Source: Streptomyces sp. A1277 | GTDB lineage: Bacteria > Actinomycetota > Actinomycetes > Streptomycetales > Streptomycetaceae | Length of the DNA stretch: 64,000 bases | Reading direction: 5' to 3' | Assembly (NCBI RefSeq): GCF_004795015.1 | Contig: NZ_SSBI01000005.1 | Coordinates: 62,001 to 126,000, forward strand | Shown here: positions 1 through 8,628 of the stretch, piece after piece | Layout: the number at the start of each line of letters is the position of its first letter | Numbering within the stretch: the stretch's first letter is position 1 | Made by a program: the position numbers and the translations under genes | Notes under the pieces: generated by a model | The model's input: only the letters and a program-made list of their open reading frames with translations | Told to the model about the DNA's origin: nothing | Database searches by the model: none

Positions 1-354
1 AAGGAACACCCGCTGATCGGCCAGGCCATGGTGCACGGCGACAACCGCTCCTACCTGGTCGCCCTGCTGGTCCTCGACGCGGAGGCCGCACCCGCCTGGG
101 CCGAGGCCAACGGCGTCCCCGTCGACGGGGGACTGGCCGGGCTCGCCCAGCACCCGGCCGTCCTGGCGGAGACGGACCGGGCGGTCGCCGCCGCCAACGC
201 CCGGCTCAACCGCAGCGAGCAGGTCAAGCGGTACGAGCTGCTGGCCGAGGAATGGGGTCCGGCCACCGGTGAGCTGACGCCGTCGCTGAAGATGCGGCGC
301 CGGGTCATCCGGGACAAGTACGGCGACGCGCTCTTTGGGCTCTACCAGGACTGA
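1..354 (+). CDS. Long-chain acyl-CoA synthetase, C-terminal fragment (5' end outside window)
   Basis: The window opens in frame inside this gene; 117 C-terminal residues are visible. They match the small C-terminal lid domain of the FadD/FadD15-type AMP-forming ligases, which activate fatty acids with ATP and CoA. The visible run HGDNRSYLVALLVLD and the end motif LTPSLKMRRR, with the lysine typical of adenylate-forming enzymes, support this. The protein has no membrane segment here and is expected to be cytoplasmic. It is convergent with the acyl-CoA dehydrogenase and separated from it by a strong hairpin. Substrate chain length cannot be judged from the fragment. Confidence 0.85.
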   Translation, partial: KEHPLIGQAMVHGDNRSYLVALLVLDAEAAPAWAEANGVPVDGGLAGLAQHPAVLAETDRAVAAANARLNRSEQVKRYELLAEEWGPATGELTPSLKMRRRVIRDKYGDALFGLYQD

Positions 355-366
355 GCGGGGACCCCA

Positions 367-399
367 GGGGCGCGGCGGGTGGTCGTCCCGCCGCGCCCC
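367..399. terminator. Bidirectional hairpin terminator between acyl-CoA ligase and acyl-CoA dehydrogenase
   Basis: Two perfect 13-bp arms (GGGGCGCGGCGGG and its complement) flank a 7-nt loop between the stop codons of two convergent genes. There is no U-tract, as is usual for Streptomyces terminators. Confidence 0.7.
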
Positions 400-406
400 G
401 GCCGTC

Positions 407-1546
407 TCAGAGGCCGTACGTCCTGCCGATGACGTCCCGCTGGATCTCGCTGGTCCCGCCGTACACCGTGGAGACCACCGCGGCCCGCAGATGGCGTTCC
501 ATGTCGAACTCCGTGGTGTAGCCGTAGCCGCCCATCATCTGCATGCCCTCCAGCGCGGCCCGCTTGGCGGTCTCGGTCGCCTTCAGCTTGGCCATCGACG
601 CCTCGCGCGGAAACAGCTTGTCGGGCTGCGCGTCGCAGTCCAGAGCCACTTCCCGCACCAGCAGCCGGGCGCACTCGATCTCGGTGGCGAGATCGGCGAT
701 CCGGTGCCGCAGCGCCTGGAAGGAGCCGACCGGCCGGCCGAACTGCTCCCGCTCGCGCACATAGCCGACCGTGTCGTCGAAGGCGCGGCGCGCCAGACCC
801 AGCATGTTCGACGCCAGGAACAGCCGCTCGTGGTTCAGCCCCGCCATCAGCTGCCGCCAGCCGTTGTCCACCTGCCCGACGACCGCGTCCGCGGGCAGGT
901 GGACGCCGGTGAGGAAGACGTCGTTGACCTCGCGGCCGCCCATGGTGTCGATGCGCCGGATCTCCACGCCCGGGGCGCGGGCGGGCAGATGGAACATGGT
1001 CAGGCCGCCGTGCTTGTCCTCGCCGGTACGGGCCACCAGCAGGATGTGCTCGGCGCAGTGCGCGTTGGAGATCCAGGTCTTCTGGCCGTCGATCACCCAT
1101 GTGCCGTCCGGATCCCGCCGGGCCCGGCAGCGCAGCGCGCCGACGTCCGACCCGGCCCCCGGCTCCGACATGGCGATGGACAGCACGTCACCGCGCACGA
1201 CCCCGGACAGCACCTCCCGCCGCTGCTCCTCGGAGCCGAAGCTCTCGTACGCCTTCGCGGCGATGACGGTGGTGATGAAGCCGCCGGCCGGGACCATCCC
1301 GTACGAGGTCTCCTCCAGGAAGAGGCAGGCGTCGGCCAGCCCGCCGCCGGCGCCTCCGTACTCCTCGGGCAGGCACACCCCCAGCCAGCCCAGCTCGGCG
1401 AGCCGCCCGTACAGCTCGGGGTTGTGGGCCTCGCGGCCGCCGGCGGTCAGCGCGTCGCGCTGCTCCCGGGTCCCGCACTCCCGCTTGGCGAAATCGCGGA
1501 TGGCGGCGACGAAACCGGCCTGTTCCTCGGTGAGGCGACTGCCCAT
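407..1546 (-). CDS. Acyl-CoA dehydrogenase
   Basis: A 379-residue flavoenzyme of the acyl-CoA dehydrogenase family, which introduces the alpha,beta double bond of acyl-CoA using FAD. The FAD/substrate signature MSEPGAGSD lies near residue 126 and the C-terminal YGGTSEIQR near 361. Medium-chain enzymes carry the catalytic Glu as YEGT at that place; here it is Gly, so the base must come from elsewhere, as in the isovaleryl branch. I chose the ATG at 1546 because AGGAGG sits about 5 nt upstream; longer in-frame starts at 1570 and 1597 lack such a site. It is divergent from a TetR gene that probably controls it. Confidence 0.9.
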   Translation of the reverse strand: MGSRLTEEQAGFVAAIRDFAKRECGTREQRDALTAGGREAHNPELYGRLAELGWLGVCLPEEYGGAGGGLADACLFLEETSYGMVPAGGFITTVIAAKAYESFGSEEQRREVLSGVVRGDVLSIAMSEPGAGSDVGALRCRARRDPDGTWVIDGQKTWISNAHCAEHILLVARTGEDKHGGLTMFHLPARAPGVEIRRIDTMGGREVNDVFLTGVHLPADAVVGQVDNGWRQLMAGLNHERLFLASNMLGLARRAFDDTVGYVREREQFGRPVGSFQALRHRIADLATEIECARLLVREVALDCDAQPDKLFPREASMAKLKATETAKRAALEGMQMMGGYGYTTEFDMERHLRAAVVSTVYGGTSEIQRDVIGRTYGL

Positions 1547-1584
1547 CAGGTCCTCCTGGGTCGGAAGCATGTTACTGAGGGATG

Positions 1585-1596
1585 GTAAACGTTTCA
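1585..1596. promoter_or_regulatory. Candidate TetR operator between acyl-CoA dehydrogenase and TetR gene
   Basis: An 8-bp palindrome AAACGTTT sits in GTAAACGTTTCA, in the divergent intergenic region. The half-site GTTTCA recurs as a perfect inverted repeat upstream of the aldehyde dehydrogenase (3807-3827), which suggests one regulator acts at both places. Assignment is inference. Confidence 0.4.
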
Positions 1597-1635
1597 TCGA
1601 CTCACGGGGAGGGGTCCGCCGGTATCGTGAGCGGC

Positions 1636-2262
1636 ATGAGAACTGACACGAACGACTCGGCGCTCACCCGGGCCATCGCCGAGTCGGAGACGGAGGACCC
1701 GACGGCGCGGCGGATTCTCGACGCCGCGCTGGAGCAGTTCACCCTGCTGGGCCTGCGCCGCTCCTCCGTGGACGACGTCGCCAAGCGGGCCGGGGTCTCC
1801 CGCGTCACCGTCTTCCGGCGCTTCCAGACCAAGGACAACCTGGTCATGGCCACCCTGCTGCGCGAACACGGCCGGTTCTTCCAGCGGCTGGACGCGGCCG
1901 TCGCGGCGCTGCCCACCATGGAGGAGCGGGTCGTCGAGGGCTTCGTGGTCGCTCTCCGCCACACCCGCGCCCACCCGCTCTTCGGCGGGCTGCTGAAGCT
2001 GGAGCCCGAGGTGGTGCTGCCGTACATGACCGTGCAGGGCGGCTCCACGCTCTCCGCCACCGTCGCCTATCTGACGGCCCATCTGCGCCGCGCCCAGCAG
2101 GCCGAGGGCCGCCCCGACGAGGACCCGCGGCCGGTCGCCGAACTCATGGTGCGGGTGGCCGTGTCCTTCCTGCTCAACCCCGCCAGCTGCATCGAGTTGG
2201 AGGACGAGGAGCAGGCCAGGGCCTTCGCCCGCCGCTACCTGGCCCCGCTCCTGGACGCCTGA
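1636..2262 (+). CDS. TetR/AcrR family regulator
   Basis: A 208-residue one-component repressor. The N-terminal helix-turn-helix is plain (SSVDDVAKRAGVSRVTVFRRF, helices at about residues 38-58), and the ligand-binding half is a variable all-helical domain. Upstream in-frame codons at 1582 and a GTG at 1627 exist, but the ATG at 1636 leaves room for the shared promoter and gives the usual N-terminal length. It is divergent from an acyl-CoA dehydrogenase and convergent with an aldehyde dehydrogenase, so the likely ligand is an acyl-CoA or an aliphatic acid or aldehyde. The ligand is inference. Confidence 0.85.
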   Translation: MRTDTNDSALTRAIAESETEDPTARRILDAALEQFTLLGLRRSSVDDVAKRAGVSRVTVFRRFQTKDNLVMATLLREHGRFFQRLDAAVAALPTMEERVVEGFVVALRHTRAHPLFGGLLKLEPEVVLPYMTVQGGSTLSATVAYLTAHLRRAQQAEGRPDEDPRPVAELMVRVAVSFLLNPASCIELEDEEQARAFARRYLAPLLDA

Positions 2263-2278
2263 CGGGCGCCCCGGCCGC

Positions 2279-3763
2279 TCAGCGACGCCGGTGCAGCGCC
2301 CGGGCCATCCGGATCGCGCGCTCCCGTGTCGCGGCCGGCACCTCGAAGGAGGTCAGTGCGATCGGCGGCGTGAACCGCTGCACCGTCATCGACTGCACGG
2401 AGGTGAAGGCACGCAGCCCCTCCTCACCGTGGATCCGGCCGAACCCGGAGTCCTGCGAACCGCCGAACGGCAGCGCCGGCACCGCCGCGAAGCCCAGCAC
2501 CGAGTTCACCGAGACCGCCCCAGCCCGCAGCCGCGCCGCGATCGCCGCACCGGTGCGCCCGCTGCGGCAGAACACCGCGGCCCCGAGCGCGTAACGGGAG
2601 GCGTTGGCCCGCTCCACCGCCTCGTCCACGCCCGCCACCGCGTTGATCGCCATGACCGGCCCGAAGGTCTCCTCGGTCATCGCCGCCGCGTCCTCCGGCA
2701 CCCCGGTCAGCACCACCGGCGCGACGAACGGGGCGCGCACCGACTCGGGCCCGCCCAGCAGGGCCCGGGCGCCCGCCGAGACCGCCCCGGTCACATGGTC
2801 CTCCACGATCGCGACCTGGCCAGGCAGCGTCATCGGGCCGTACGTGGCGTCCGGCCCGGCCCCGGGGCGCAGCTTCCCTGCCCGCTCGGCCACGCGTGCG
2901 CACAGGGCCGCGTGGATCTCGCGCACCGCGTAGACGCGCTCCACACCCGCGCAGGTCTGGCCGGCGTTGCTCAGCGCGCCCCAGACGATGGCGTCGGCGG
3001 CGGCGTCCAGGTCGGCGTCCGCCGTCACGATCACCGCGTCCTTCCCGCCGCACTCGGCGAGGAACGGTGTCAACGTCTCGGCGCACACCGCCATCACCTT
3101 GCGGGCCGTCCCCGGTGAGCCGGTGAACGCCAGCTTGTCGACCCCGGACCTGGCGAGCGCGTCCCCGGTGGACGCGGGCCCGGTGACCGTGGTGAGCAGT
3201 CCGGCGTACTCGGGCACGGCGGCGTCGAAGAGGCCGGCGAGCAGCAGGCCGGTGGCCGGGGTCAGTTCGGACGGTTTGAAGACGACGGCGTTGCCCGCCG
3301 CCAGGGCGTACCCGATGGAGCCCATCGGCGTGTACAGCGGGTAGTTCCAGGGGCCGATCACACCGATCACGCCGAGCGGCCGGTACACCAGGGAGGCGCG
3401 CTGGTGGACGGTGAAGACTCCGGTGCCCACCTTCCGCCGGCGCAGCACGCGCTCCGCGTTGCGGGCGGCCCAGGCCAGGTGTTCCAGCGTGAGCACGACC
3501 TCCAGCGCGGCGTCACCGGCCGGTTTGCCGGTCTCCTCGGCGATGGTCCGGGCCACCGGCCCCAACCCGGTGGCGAGGGCCTTCTTCCAGCGCAGCAGGT
3601 GGTCGCGGCGCCGCGAGGCCGGCAGCGCCGCCCAGCCCGCCTGGGCGTCCCGGGCCCGGGACAAGGCGCGGGCGACCTCATCCGGCCCGTCCACCGGGTG
3701 TTCGGCGATCCGCTCGCCGGTCGCGGGGGAGCGCGTGGTGAAGGTCGCGGCGTCGTCGGTCAT
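2279..3763 (-). CDS. NAD(P)-dependent aldehyde dehydrogenase, succinate-semialdehyde dehydrogenase-like
   Basis: A 494-residue cytoplasmic aldehyde dehydrogenase that oxidises an aldehyde to the acid through a thiohemiacetal. The general-base Glu is in LAECGGKDAVIV and the nucleophilic Cys in NAGQTCAGVERVYAV. The oxyanion/cofactor Asn motif GPWNYPLYTPMGS and the late EETFGPVMAI motif are also present, and the length is standard. The order resembles the GabD2/SSDH-like branch, but the true aldehyde is unknown. The promoter carries a TGAAAC-N9-GTTTCA inverted repeat, so it may belong to the same regulon as the acyl-CoA dehydrogenase. Confidence 0.9.
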   Translation of the reverse strand: MTDDAATFTTRSPATGERIAEHPVDGPDEVARALSRARDAQAGWAALPASRRRDHLLRWKKALATGLGPVARTIAEETGKPAGDAALEVVLTLEHLAWAARNAERVLRRRKVGTGVFTVHQRASLVYRPLGVIGVIGPWNYPLYTPMGSIGYALAAGNAVVFKPSELTPATGLLLAGLFDAAVPEYAGLLTTVTGPASTGDALARSGVDKLAFTGSPGTARKVMAVCAETLTPFLAECGGKDAVIVTADADLDAAADAIVWGALSNAGQTCAGVERVYAVREIHAALCARVAERAGKLRPGAGPDATYGPMTLPGQVAIVEDHVTGAVSAGARALLGGPESVRAPFVAPVVLTGVPEDAAAMTEETFGPVMAINAVAGVDEAVERANASRYALGAAVFCRSGRTGAAIAARLRAGAVSVNSVLGFAAVPALPFGGSQDSGFGRIHGEEGLRAFTSVQSMTVQRFTPPIALTSFEVPAATRERAIRMARALHRRR

Positions 3764-3806
3764 CGGGTCTCCATTCCACGGGGAGTACCGTGTGAGTCGG
3801 AGATAC

Positions 3807-3827
3807 TGAAACTATTGAAGTGTTTCA
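3807..3827. promoter_or_regulatory. Inverted-repeat operator upstream of aldehyde dehydrogenase
   Basis: A perfect 6-bp inverted repeat, TGAAAC-N9-GTTTCA, lies about 45 bp upstream of the aldehyde dehydrogenase start. The half-site matches the palindrome at 1585-1596. Size and spacing suit a TetR dimer. Confidence 0.5.
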
Positions 3828-3962
3828 TCGGGGTCAATACCGCTGACACGGGACGCAGTTGCCGTACTCCCGCGACGGGCACGCAATCCGGTGGTGCGCG
3901 GCCGGGCGGCTCTTGTACGGTGACACCGCGCCCGCGCATGGCGATGTGCTCGGCTGCGGCTA

Positions 3963-4667
3963 CTTCCTTCGAATCCAAGCGATGCCGCCGCCCCGGTCGC
4001 CGCACGCATCGCGGACCCCGAGGAGGTCGCCCGGTCCCGGCAGTTTCCGTTCCGCCGCCTGGCCGCCCACCAGCACGCCTCCCCGCGCTGGGCGGACGAG
4101 TTGGAGACGGCGCTTGGCCACAGCCTGGCGCATGTGCCCGCGCTGCCCGGCCGGACGCTGGTCCTGGTGGACCGGCCCGACTCGATGTTCTGGGACACCG
4201 TCTCCGAGCGGTCCACGCTCAACCGGGCCGACGCCGCCGCCGTGTTCGGCACGGCGCTCGCCCCGCGCGCCGAACAGGCGGACCTGGTCGAGTTCGGCTG
4301 GCGCAGCGTGCCCGTGCCGTACGCCCCCGGCGAACCGGTGCTCGATGTGCTGAAACGGTTCCACACGCTCGGCGGCACCGACACCACGAAGGCGGTGCGC
4401 ACCCACTACCGCGACCACGACCGGGTGCTCGTCGTCACCGAGGAGCAGTCCGCGCCCTACGGTCCCGGCGGCCCCGGCCCCGTACCGCGCGAGGTCCCGG
4501 TCCTCACGTGGAACCTGGCGGGATACCGGCCGGCCCACAGCCCCACCGGCCCCAGCCGGCACACCTCCGGCGGGCTCACGGACGCGGCGTTCCGGGTGAT
4601 CGGCCTCGTCGAGAGCGGGCGCAAGGCCGCCTGGTCCTGGACCGGCGACCCGGACACCCCCCGGTGA
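3963..4667 (+). pseudogene. TROVE/Ro60-like RNA-binding protein, decayed C-terminal remnant
   Basis: The frame reads as the end of the HEAT-repeat TROVE domain (IADPEEVARSRQFPFRRL) followed by the von Willebrand A-like domain (LPGRTLVLVDRPDSM, NRADAAAVFGTAL, FHTLGGTDT, VPVLTWNLAGYR). Bacterial Ro60 orthologues are about 500 residues and bind Y-like RNAs; here roughly the first 270 residues are gone and no promoter or ribosome site precedes the remnant. The metal-site motif, normally DxSGSM, is degraded to DRPDSM. A TTG at 4101 could start a 188-residue product, but its reading frame continues upstream without a break, so decay is the better explanation. Confidence 0.75.
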
Positions 4668-4671
4668 GCGG

Positions 4672-6072
4672 TCAGCGGCGGTGGCGCAGCCGCAGCGGGG
4701 CGTAGACCGCGAGGGCCGCGAGGAACGCCACCCCGTACGCGAGGTCCGCCCCGTGCAGCGCCTCGGCCACCGGGCCCACGTACAGACCGGTGCTCATGAA
4801 CGGCACCGCCGCCGCGAAGGCCGCGGCGAACGCGGCGAGCGACGGCCACCACGGGCGCGGGCGGGCGTGCTCGGCCGCCAGGCCCACGGGGGCGCCGCGC
4901 CGGGCCCTCGCCCGGACCAGCCAGTCGACGGAGACGATCGCCACGAAGCCGGGAATCCAGTAGCCGACGAGGAGCAGCACGTTCTGGAAGCGGGCCGTCG
5001 TGTCGGCCGCGTGCATCCACAGCACCAGCGGGAAGCCGAGGGCGGCGGCGAGCGCCGCGGCGGCCGGGCGCGGCAGGCGCACCCCCATGGTCTGCAGGGC
5101 CAGCGAGCCGCTGTAGTCGTTCATCGCGTTGCTGCACAGCGCGGCCAGCGCGACCGCGAGCAGCCCGAACGCCCCGAGTGCGCCCCCGCCGAGCAGGGTG
5201 TCGACACCACGCGCGGTCTGGTCGGTGAAGACCGAGGCGCCCCACAGCCCGATCGTCTGGACCGTCACGAAGGAGGCGCTGATCCCGCCCAGCGTGCACC
5301 AGAACATGCGCGGCCGGGACGTCTCGCGCGGCAGGTAGCGGCTGAAGTCGCTGGCGTACGGGGCCCAGGACAGTGCGAGGCTCAGCGCGATGGTGCAGGT
5401 CAGGACGAAGGCGCCGGCCCGGTCCGCGCCGTGCACGGACCCGCTGGTCACCGGGTCGACACCGTTCAGGAGCTTCGTCGCGAGGACGGCGAAGGCGGCG
5501 GCGAGCGCGAACGTCATCACGGTCTGGAGCCGGTGGATCACCTCGTAGCCCAGCACGCCCAGCGCACCCTGTGCGGCCATCATGACCAGCACCCCCAGCC
5601 AGAACGGCCAGCCGCACAACTGGGCCAGCGCATCGCCGCCGAACAGGCCGATCAGCGCGTCCCAGGCGATGGACGACAGCCACTGGAGCGCGCCCGGCAG
5701 GACCACACCCGGGCCGAACGCCAGCCGCGCGAGGGGGAGTTGGCCGGACCCGGTGCGGCTGCCCCAGGTGCCGAGATACGCGGTGGGCGCGGCCCCGACG
5801 AGGGTGCCGAAGACGACGGCGGTGAGCGCGGTCGCGAAGTCCAGGCCCAACGCGATGCCGACGGTGCCGGTGAAGACACCGGTCATCGTCAGGTTGGGCG
5901 CGAACCAGACCGTGAACAGGCGGCCGGGGCCGCCGTAGCGGCGGTCCTCGGGGACCGGGGCTATCCCGTGCGCCTCGATGCGCAGATCGCCGGGGGCGGT
6001 GGGCATGCGCCCGCCGAACGCGGGCCTCGGCGCCACGGCGGCGCGCTCGCCCGGGGCATGCGGCAATGACAT
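4672..6072 (-). CDS. NCS1-family permease, predicted thiamine or hydroxymethylpyrimidine importer
   Basis: A 466-residue integral membrane protein with about 12 hydrophobic segments and the NCS1 hallmarks (WFAPNLTMTGVFTG near residue 50, then SWAPYASDFSRYLP near 255). The family imports purines, pyrimidines, allantoin or thiamine-related compounds with a cation. Substrate is indicated by the 5' leader: a TPP riboswitch ends directly at the ribosome-binding site, so the gene is switched off by thiamine pyrophosphate. That pattern is known for thiamine and hydroxymethylpyrimidine carriers of the CytX/ThiV type. It stands alone, convergent with the TROVE remnant. Confidence 0.88.
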   Translation of the reverse strand: MSLPHAPGERAAVAPRPAFGGRMPTAPGDLRIEAHGIAPVPEDRRYGGPGRLFTVWFAPNLTMTGVFTGTVGIALGLDFATALTAVVFGTLVGAAPTAYLGTWGSRTGSGQLPLARLAFGPGVVLPGALQWLSSIAWDALIGLFGGDALAQLCGWPFWLGVLVMMAAQGALGVLGYEVIHRLQTVMTFALAAAFAVLATKLLNGVDPVTSGSVHGADRAGAFVLTCTIALSLALSWAPYASDFSRYLPRETSRPRMFWCTLGGISASFVTVQTIGLWGASVFTDQTARGVDTLLGGGALGAFGLLAVALAALCSNAMNDYSGSLALQTMGVRLPRPAAAALAAALGFPLVLWMHAADTTARFQNVLLLVGYWIPGFVAIVSVDWLVRARARRGAPVGLAAEHARPRPWWPSLAAFAAAFAAAVPFMSTGLYVGPVAEALHGADLAYGVAFLAALAVYAPLRLRHRR

Positions 6073-6075
6073 GAA

Positions 6076-6153
6076 GACATCCCTCCGCCAGTGCTAACTG
6101 GTTCAGGTTCGACGGGTGTGATCTCAGCCCCCTGCGTGGGGGCACCCCGTGTC
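6076..6153 (-). ncRNA. TPP riboswitch (THI element)
   Basis: Read on the minus strand, the leader holds the conserved blocks in order: ACACGGGGTGCCC, then GGGGGCTGAGATCACACCC, then GAACCTGAACCAGTTAGC, then ACTGGCGGAGGGATGTC. CTGAGA and GAACCTGA are the TPP pyrimidine- and pyrophosphate-binding cores. A P1 stem is formed by GACA near 6153 and TGTC near 6076. The GGAGGG ribosome-binding site falls in the 3' part of the aptamer, 7-8 nt before the ATG, so regulation is most likely by sequestration of the ribosome site. Its match to the consensus is strong. Confidence 0.95.
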
Positions 6154-6214
6154 CGGTGTGGCGGCCAGGATAGCCGGAGGGATGTCCGGGTCGAAGCGGG
6201 GGCCGGGCGGGCGC

Positions 6215-7177
6215 TCAGAGCGAGAGCGCGCAGCGGAACCCGCCGTGACCTGTGGTGCTGTCGGGGGTGTTGGAGGTGCGGGCGGCGACCCGGTAGCGGT
6301 TGCAGTAGGAGCGGTGGCACAGGTGCGAGCCGCCGCGCAGCACCCGGGTGCCCCCGTCCGGCGGCCCGGCGGGGTCGATACGGGTCTCCGGGCGGTCCGG
6401 GACGTGCCAGTCGGCGCTGAACCGGTCGGCGCACCACTCCCACACGTTGCCCGCGACGTTGTACAGCCCGTAGCCGTTGGGGGCGTAGGTCTTGACGGGG
6501 GCGGTGCCCGCGTAGCCGTCCTCCCGGGTGTTGCGGACCGGGAAGTCGCCCTGCCAGATGTTGCAGCGGTGCCGGCCGTTCGGGGTGAGCGCGTCGCCCC
6601 ACGGGAAGCGGGCGCGGCCGCGTCCGCCGCGGGCCGCCTTCTCCCACTCGGCCTCGGTGGGCAGCCGCTTGCCGGCCCAGCGGGCGTAGGCCGAGGCGTC
6701 GTGCCACGACACATGGACCACCGGATGGTCCCGCCGGTCCCCGATCGAGGTGCCCGGCCCCTCGGGCGCCCGCCAGCTCGCCCCGGCCACCGCGCTCCAC
6801 CAGGGGGCCCCCGGCACGGTGCCGGGAAGCACGGCGTGGCGGGCCTCGCGGGGGACGAAGGGGCCGAATACGTAGGACCAGCCGATGAGTTCGGCCTCGG
6901 TGCGGTAGCCGGTGGCCTTGACGAAGCGCGCGAACCCGGCGTTGGTAACGCAGGCCGCGTCGATCCGGAACGGGGTGAGGACCACCTCCCGGACCGGCCC
7001 CTCCCCGTCGGCGGGGAACGCGTCCTCGTCGGCGCCGCCCATCAGGAACGGCCCCCCGGGCACGGCGACCGTGCCGCGCAGGAGGTCGGCGGTGCTGCGG
7101 ACCGGCACCGCGAAGTCGGCCGGGGGAGCGGTGGCGGCGGTCGCGCTCTCGCGGCCGGGCCCGCAGCAGGCGCTCAA
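6215..7177 (-). CDS. Formylglycine-generating enzyme (sulfatase maturation factor)
   Basis: An FGE/SUMF1-type enzyme that oxidises the active-site Cys of sulfatases to formylglycine. Visible features are the entry motif PGGPFLMGG, KRLPTEAEWEKAARGG, GNVWEWCAD, and the C-terminal SHLCHRSYCNRYRVAAR with the two copper-binding/catalytic cysteines, then GFRCAL. It lacks a signal peptide, so it acts in the cytoplasm. I start it at the TTG at 7177, which overlaps the TGA of the ROK gene (TTGA) and has AAGGAA upstream, giving 320 residues, the usual size. Its client is presumably the sulfatase encoded divergently at 8629. Confidence 0.92.
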   Translation of the reverse strand: MSACCGPGRESATAATAPPADFAVPVRSTADLLRGTVAVPGGPFLMGGADEDAFPADGEGPVREVVLTPFRIDAACVTNAGFARFVKATGYRTEAELIGWSYVFGPFVPREARHAVLPGTVPGAPWWSAVAGASWRAPEGPGTSIGDRRDHPVVHVSWHDASAYARWAGKRLPTEAEWEKAARGGRGRARFPWGDALTPNGRHRCNIWQGDFPVRNTREDGYAGTAPVKTYAPNGYGLYNVAGNVWEWCADRFSADWHVPDRPETRIDPAGPPDGGTRVLRGGSHLCHRSYCNRYRVAARTSNTPDSTTGHGGFRCALSL

Positions 7178-8424
7178 CGGGAGGTTCCTTCGTCGTGCGC
7201 GGCGGTCCGGCCGTGGCCGCCCGCCGGGACGGGGGCGGGGCGGTCGAGCAGTTCCGCCAGGTCCTGGCCCGTGGTGCGCAGCAGCAGCGCCACGCCGCCG
7301 AGCGCGGCCGCATCGCCGCCGAGCGTGGAGCCGCGCACCTCGATGGAGCGGGGGGCGGACGGCAGGGAGAGCGCCGCGATCTGCTCCCGGATCGGGGTGA
7401 GGACGAGGTCGTCCAGGGCCGCCGGCTCCCCGTAGACGACGACGCACTCCGGATCGACCTGGGCGGCGAGCGCGGCGAGCACCCGCCCGGCGGTGACGGC
7501 CGCGCCGCGGAGCACGTCGGCCACCTCCGGCCGGCCCTCGGCGGCGAGGGCGATCAGCTCCTGGGCGTCCCGGGCGTCCACCCCCCGGTCCGCACAGGCG
7601 GCGAGCAGGGCGGGGACGGAGATGAGGCCCTCCAGACAGCCCCGGCCGCCGCAGTGGCAGGGCTTGCCCTCGGGGTCGCAGCTGGTGTGCCCGATCTCGC
7701 CGGCCGCGCCGTGCGCGCCGTGCACCAGCGAGCCGTTGACGACGAGTCCGCCACCGACACCCTGGGACCAGCGCAGATACACGGCGTTGTCGAAGCCGCG
7801 CGCGGCGCCCCAGGTGACCTCGGCGAGTGCGGCCAGCCGGGAGTTGTTGTCGGTGAGCACCGGAGCGCCGAAGTGCCGGCCGAGTTCGGCGGCGACGTGC
7901 CCGGCGAACGGGGTCATCGTGTGCCGGTCGGCGGAGGCCGGGTTCTGTACGAAGCCGGGCAGGCCCAGGCCGATGCCCTGCACCGGGGCGAGGCTGATGT
8001 TCTCGCGCCGCATCAGCTCCTCCACCGAGCGGATCGCCTGCGCGGCCCGCTCGGCGGCCTGGCTGTCGGCCGGTACGGGAGCGCTGTACCGGCCGACGAT
8101 CTCGTGGGCGCAGTTGGCCACGACCACGTGGATGTGGTGGCGCTGGAGGTCGATGCCGATCAGTTCGGCGCCGCGCGAGTTGAGCGAGATCTCCAGGGCC
8201 GGCCGGCCACGCCCCCTCGGCTGCCCGGGGTCGGGGGCCGGCTGTTCGACCACCGTGTTGCGGTCCAGCAGGTCGGACACGATCGCGAACAGGGTCGTAC
8301 GGGACAGCCCGACCCGGTCCTTCAACTCGCCCCGGCTCAGCGCCCCCGACCTGCGCAGCTCGCCCAGTACGGCGGCTTCATTGGCTCTGCGCAGGCGCTG
8401 GAGGGCATCGGTGCGTTCGGTCAT
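7174..8424 (-). CDS. ROK-family transcriptional regulator
   Basis: A 416-residue repressor of the NagC/XylR type. The N-terminal winged helix (GALSRGELKDRVGLSRTTL, residues 27-45) is followed by a sugar-kinase-like ROK domain with the zinc-binding CHCGGRGCLE near residue 255. It is first in a two-gene unit with the sulfatase-maturation enzyme and divergent from the sulfatase-transporter-glycosidase operon, so it is the likely local sensor. ROK regulators usually respond to a sugar or sugar phosphate, which suits a glycan-utilisation role. The inducer is unknown. Confidence 0.9.
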   Translation of the reverse strand: MTERTDALQRLRRANEAAVLGELRRSGALSRGELKDRVGLSRTTLFAIVSDLLDRNTVVEQPAPDPGQPRGRGRPALEISLNSRGAELIGIDLQRHHIHVVVANCAHEIVGRYSAPVPADSQAAERAAQAIRSVEELMRRENISLAPVQGIGLGLPGFVQNPASADRHTMTPFAGHVAAELGRHFGAPVLTDNNSRLAALAEVTWGAARGFDNAVYLRWSQGVGGGLVVNGSLVHGAHGAAGEIGHTSCDPEGKPCHCGGRGCLEGLISVPALLAACADRGVDARDAQELIALAAEGRPEVADVLRGAAVTAGRVLAALAAQVDPECVVVYGEPAALDDLVLTPIREQIAALSLPSAPRSIEVRGSTLGGDAAALGGVALLLRTTGQDLAELLDRPAPVPAGGHGRTAAHDEGTSR

Positions 8425-8498
8425 GGACGCATGGTCGATCGGTCAAGGGGTTTCTGTCAATGCGCCGGACGAATTCACACAATGTTTATTCCCGAGGG

Positions 8499-8528
8499 TT
8501 GACGTAAAAAAGTGGGCCTCCCTACAGT
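8499..8528 (+). promoter_or_regulatory. Candidate promoter of the sulfatase operon
   Basis: TTGACG (8499-8504) and TACAGT (8523-8528) are separated by 18 nt, close to the HrdB consensus, and lie about 100 bp upstream of the sulfatase start in the divergent spacer. The AT-rich stretch AATGTTTATT just upstream may be a ROK contact. No transcript evidence is available here. Confidence 0.45.
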
Positions 8529-8628
8529 TCCCGTCAATCGCCGGAGCCGGAAAGCGTCGAGCACCCCCGCAACGCGCCCCGGCCGGCTCCCGCCATCACC
8601 ATGAGCGACCACCGAAAGGGCGGCCCGA

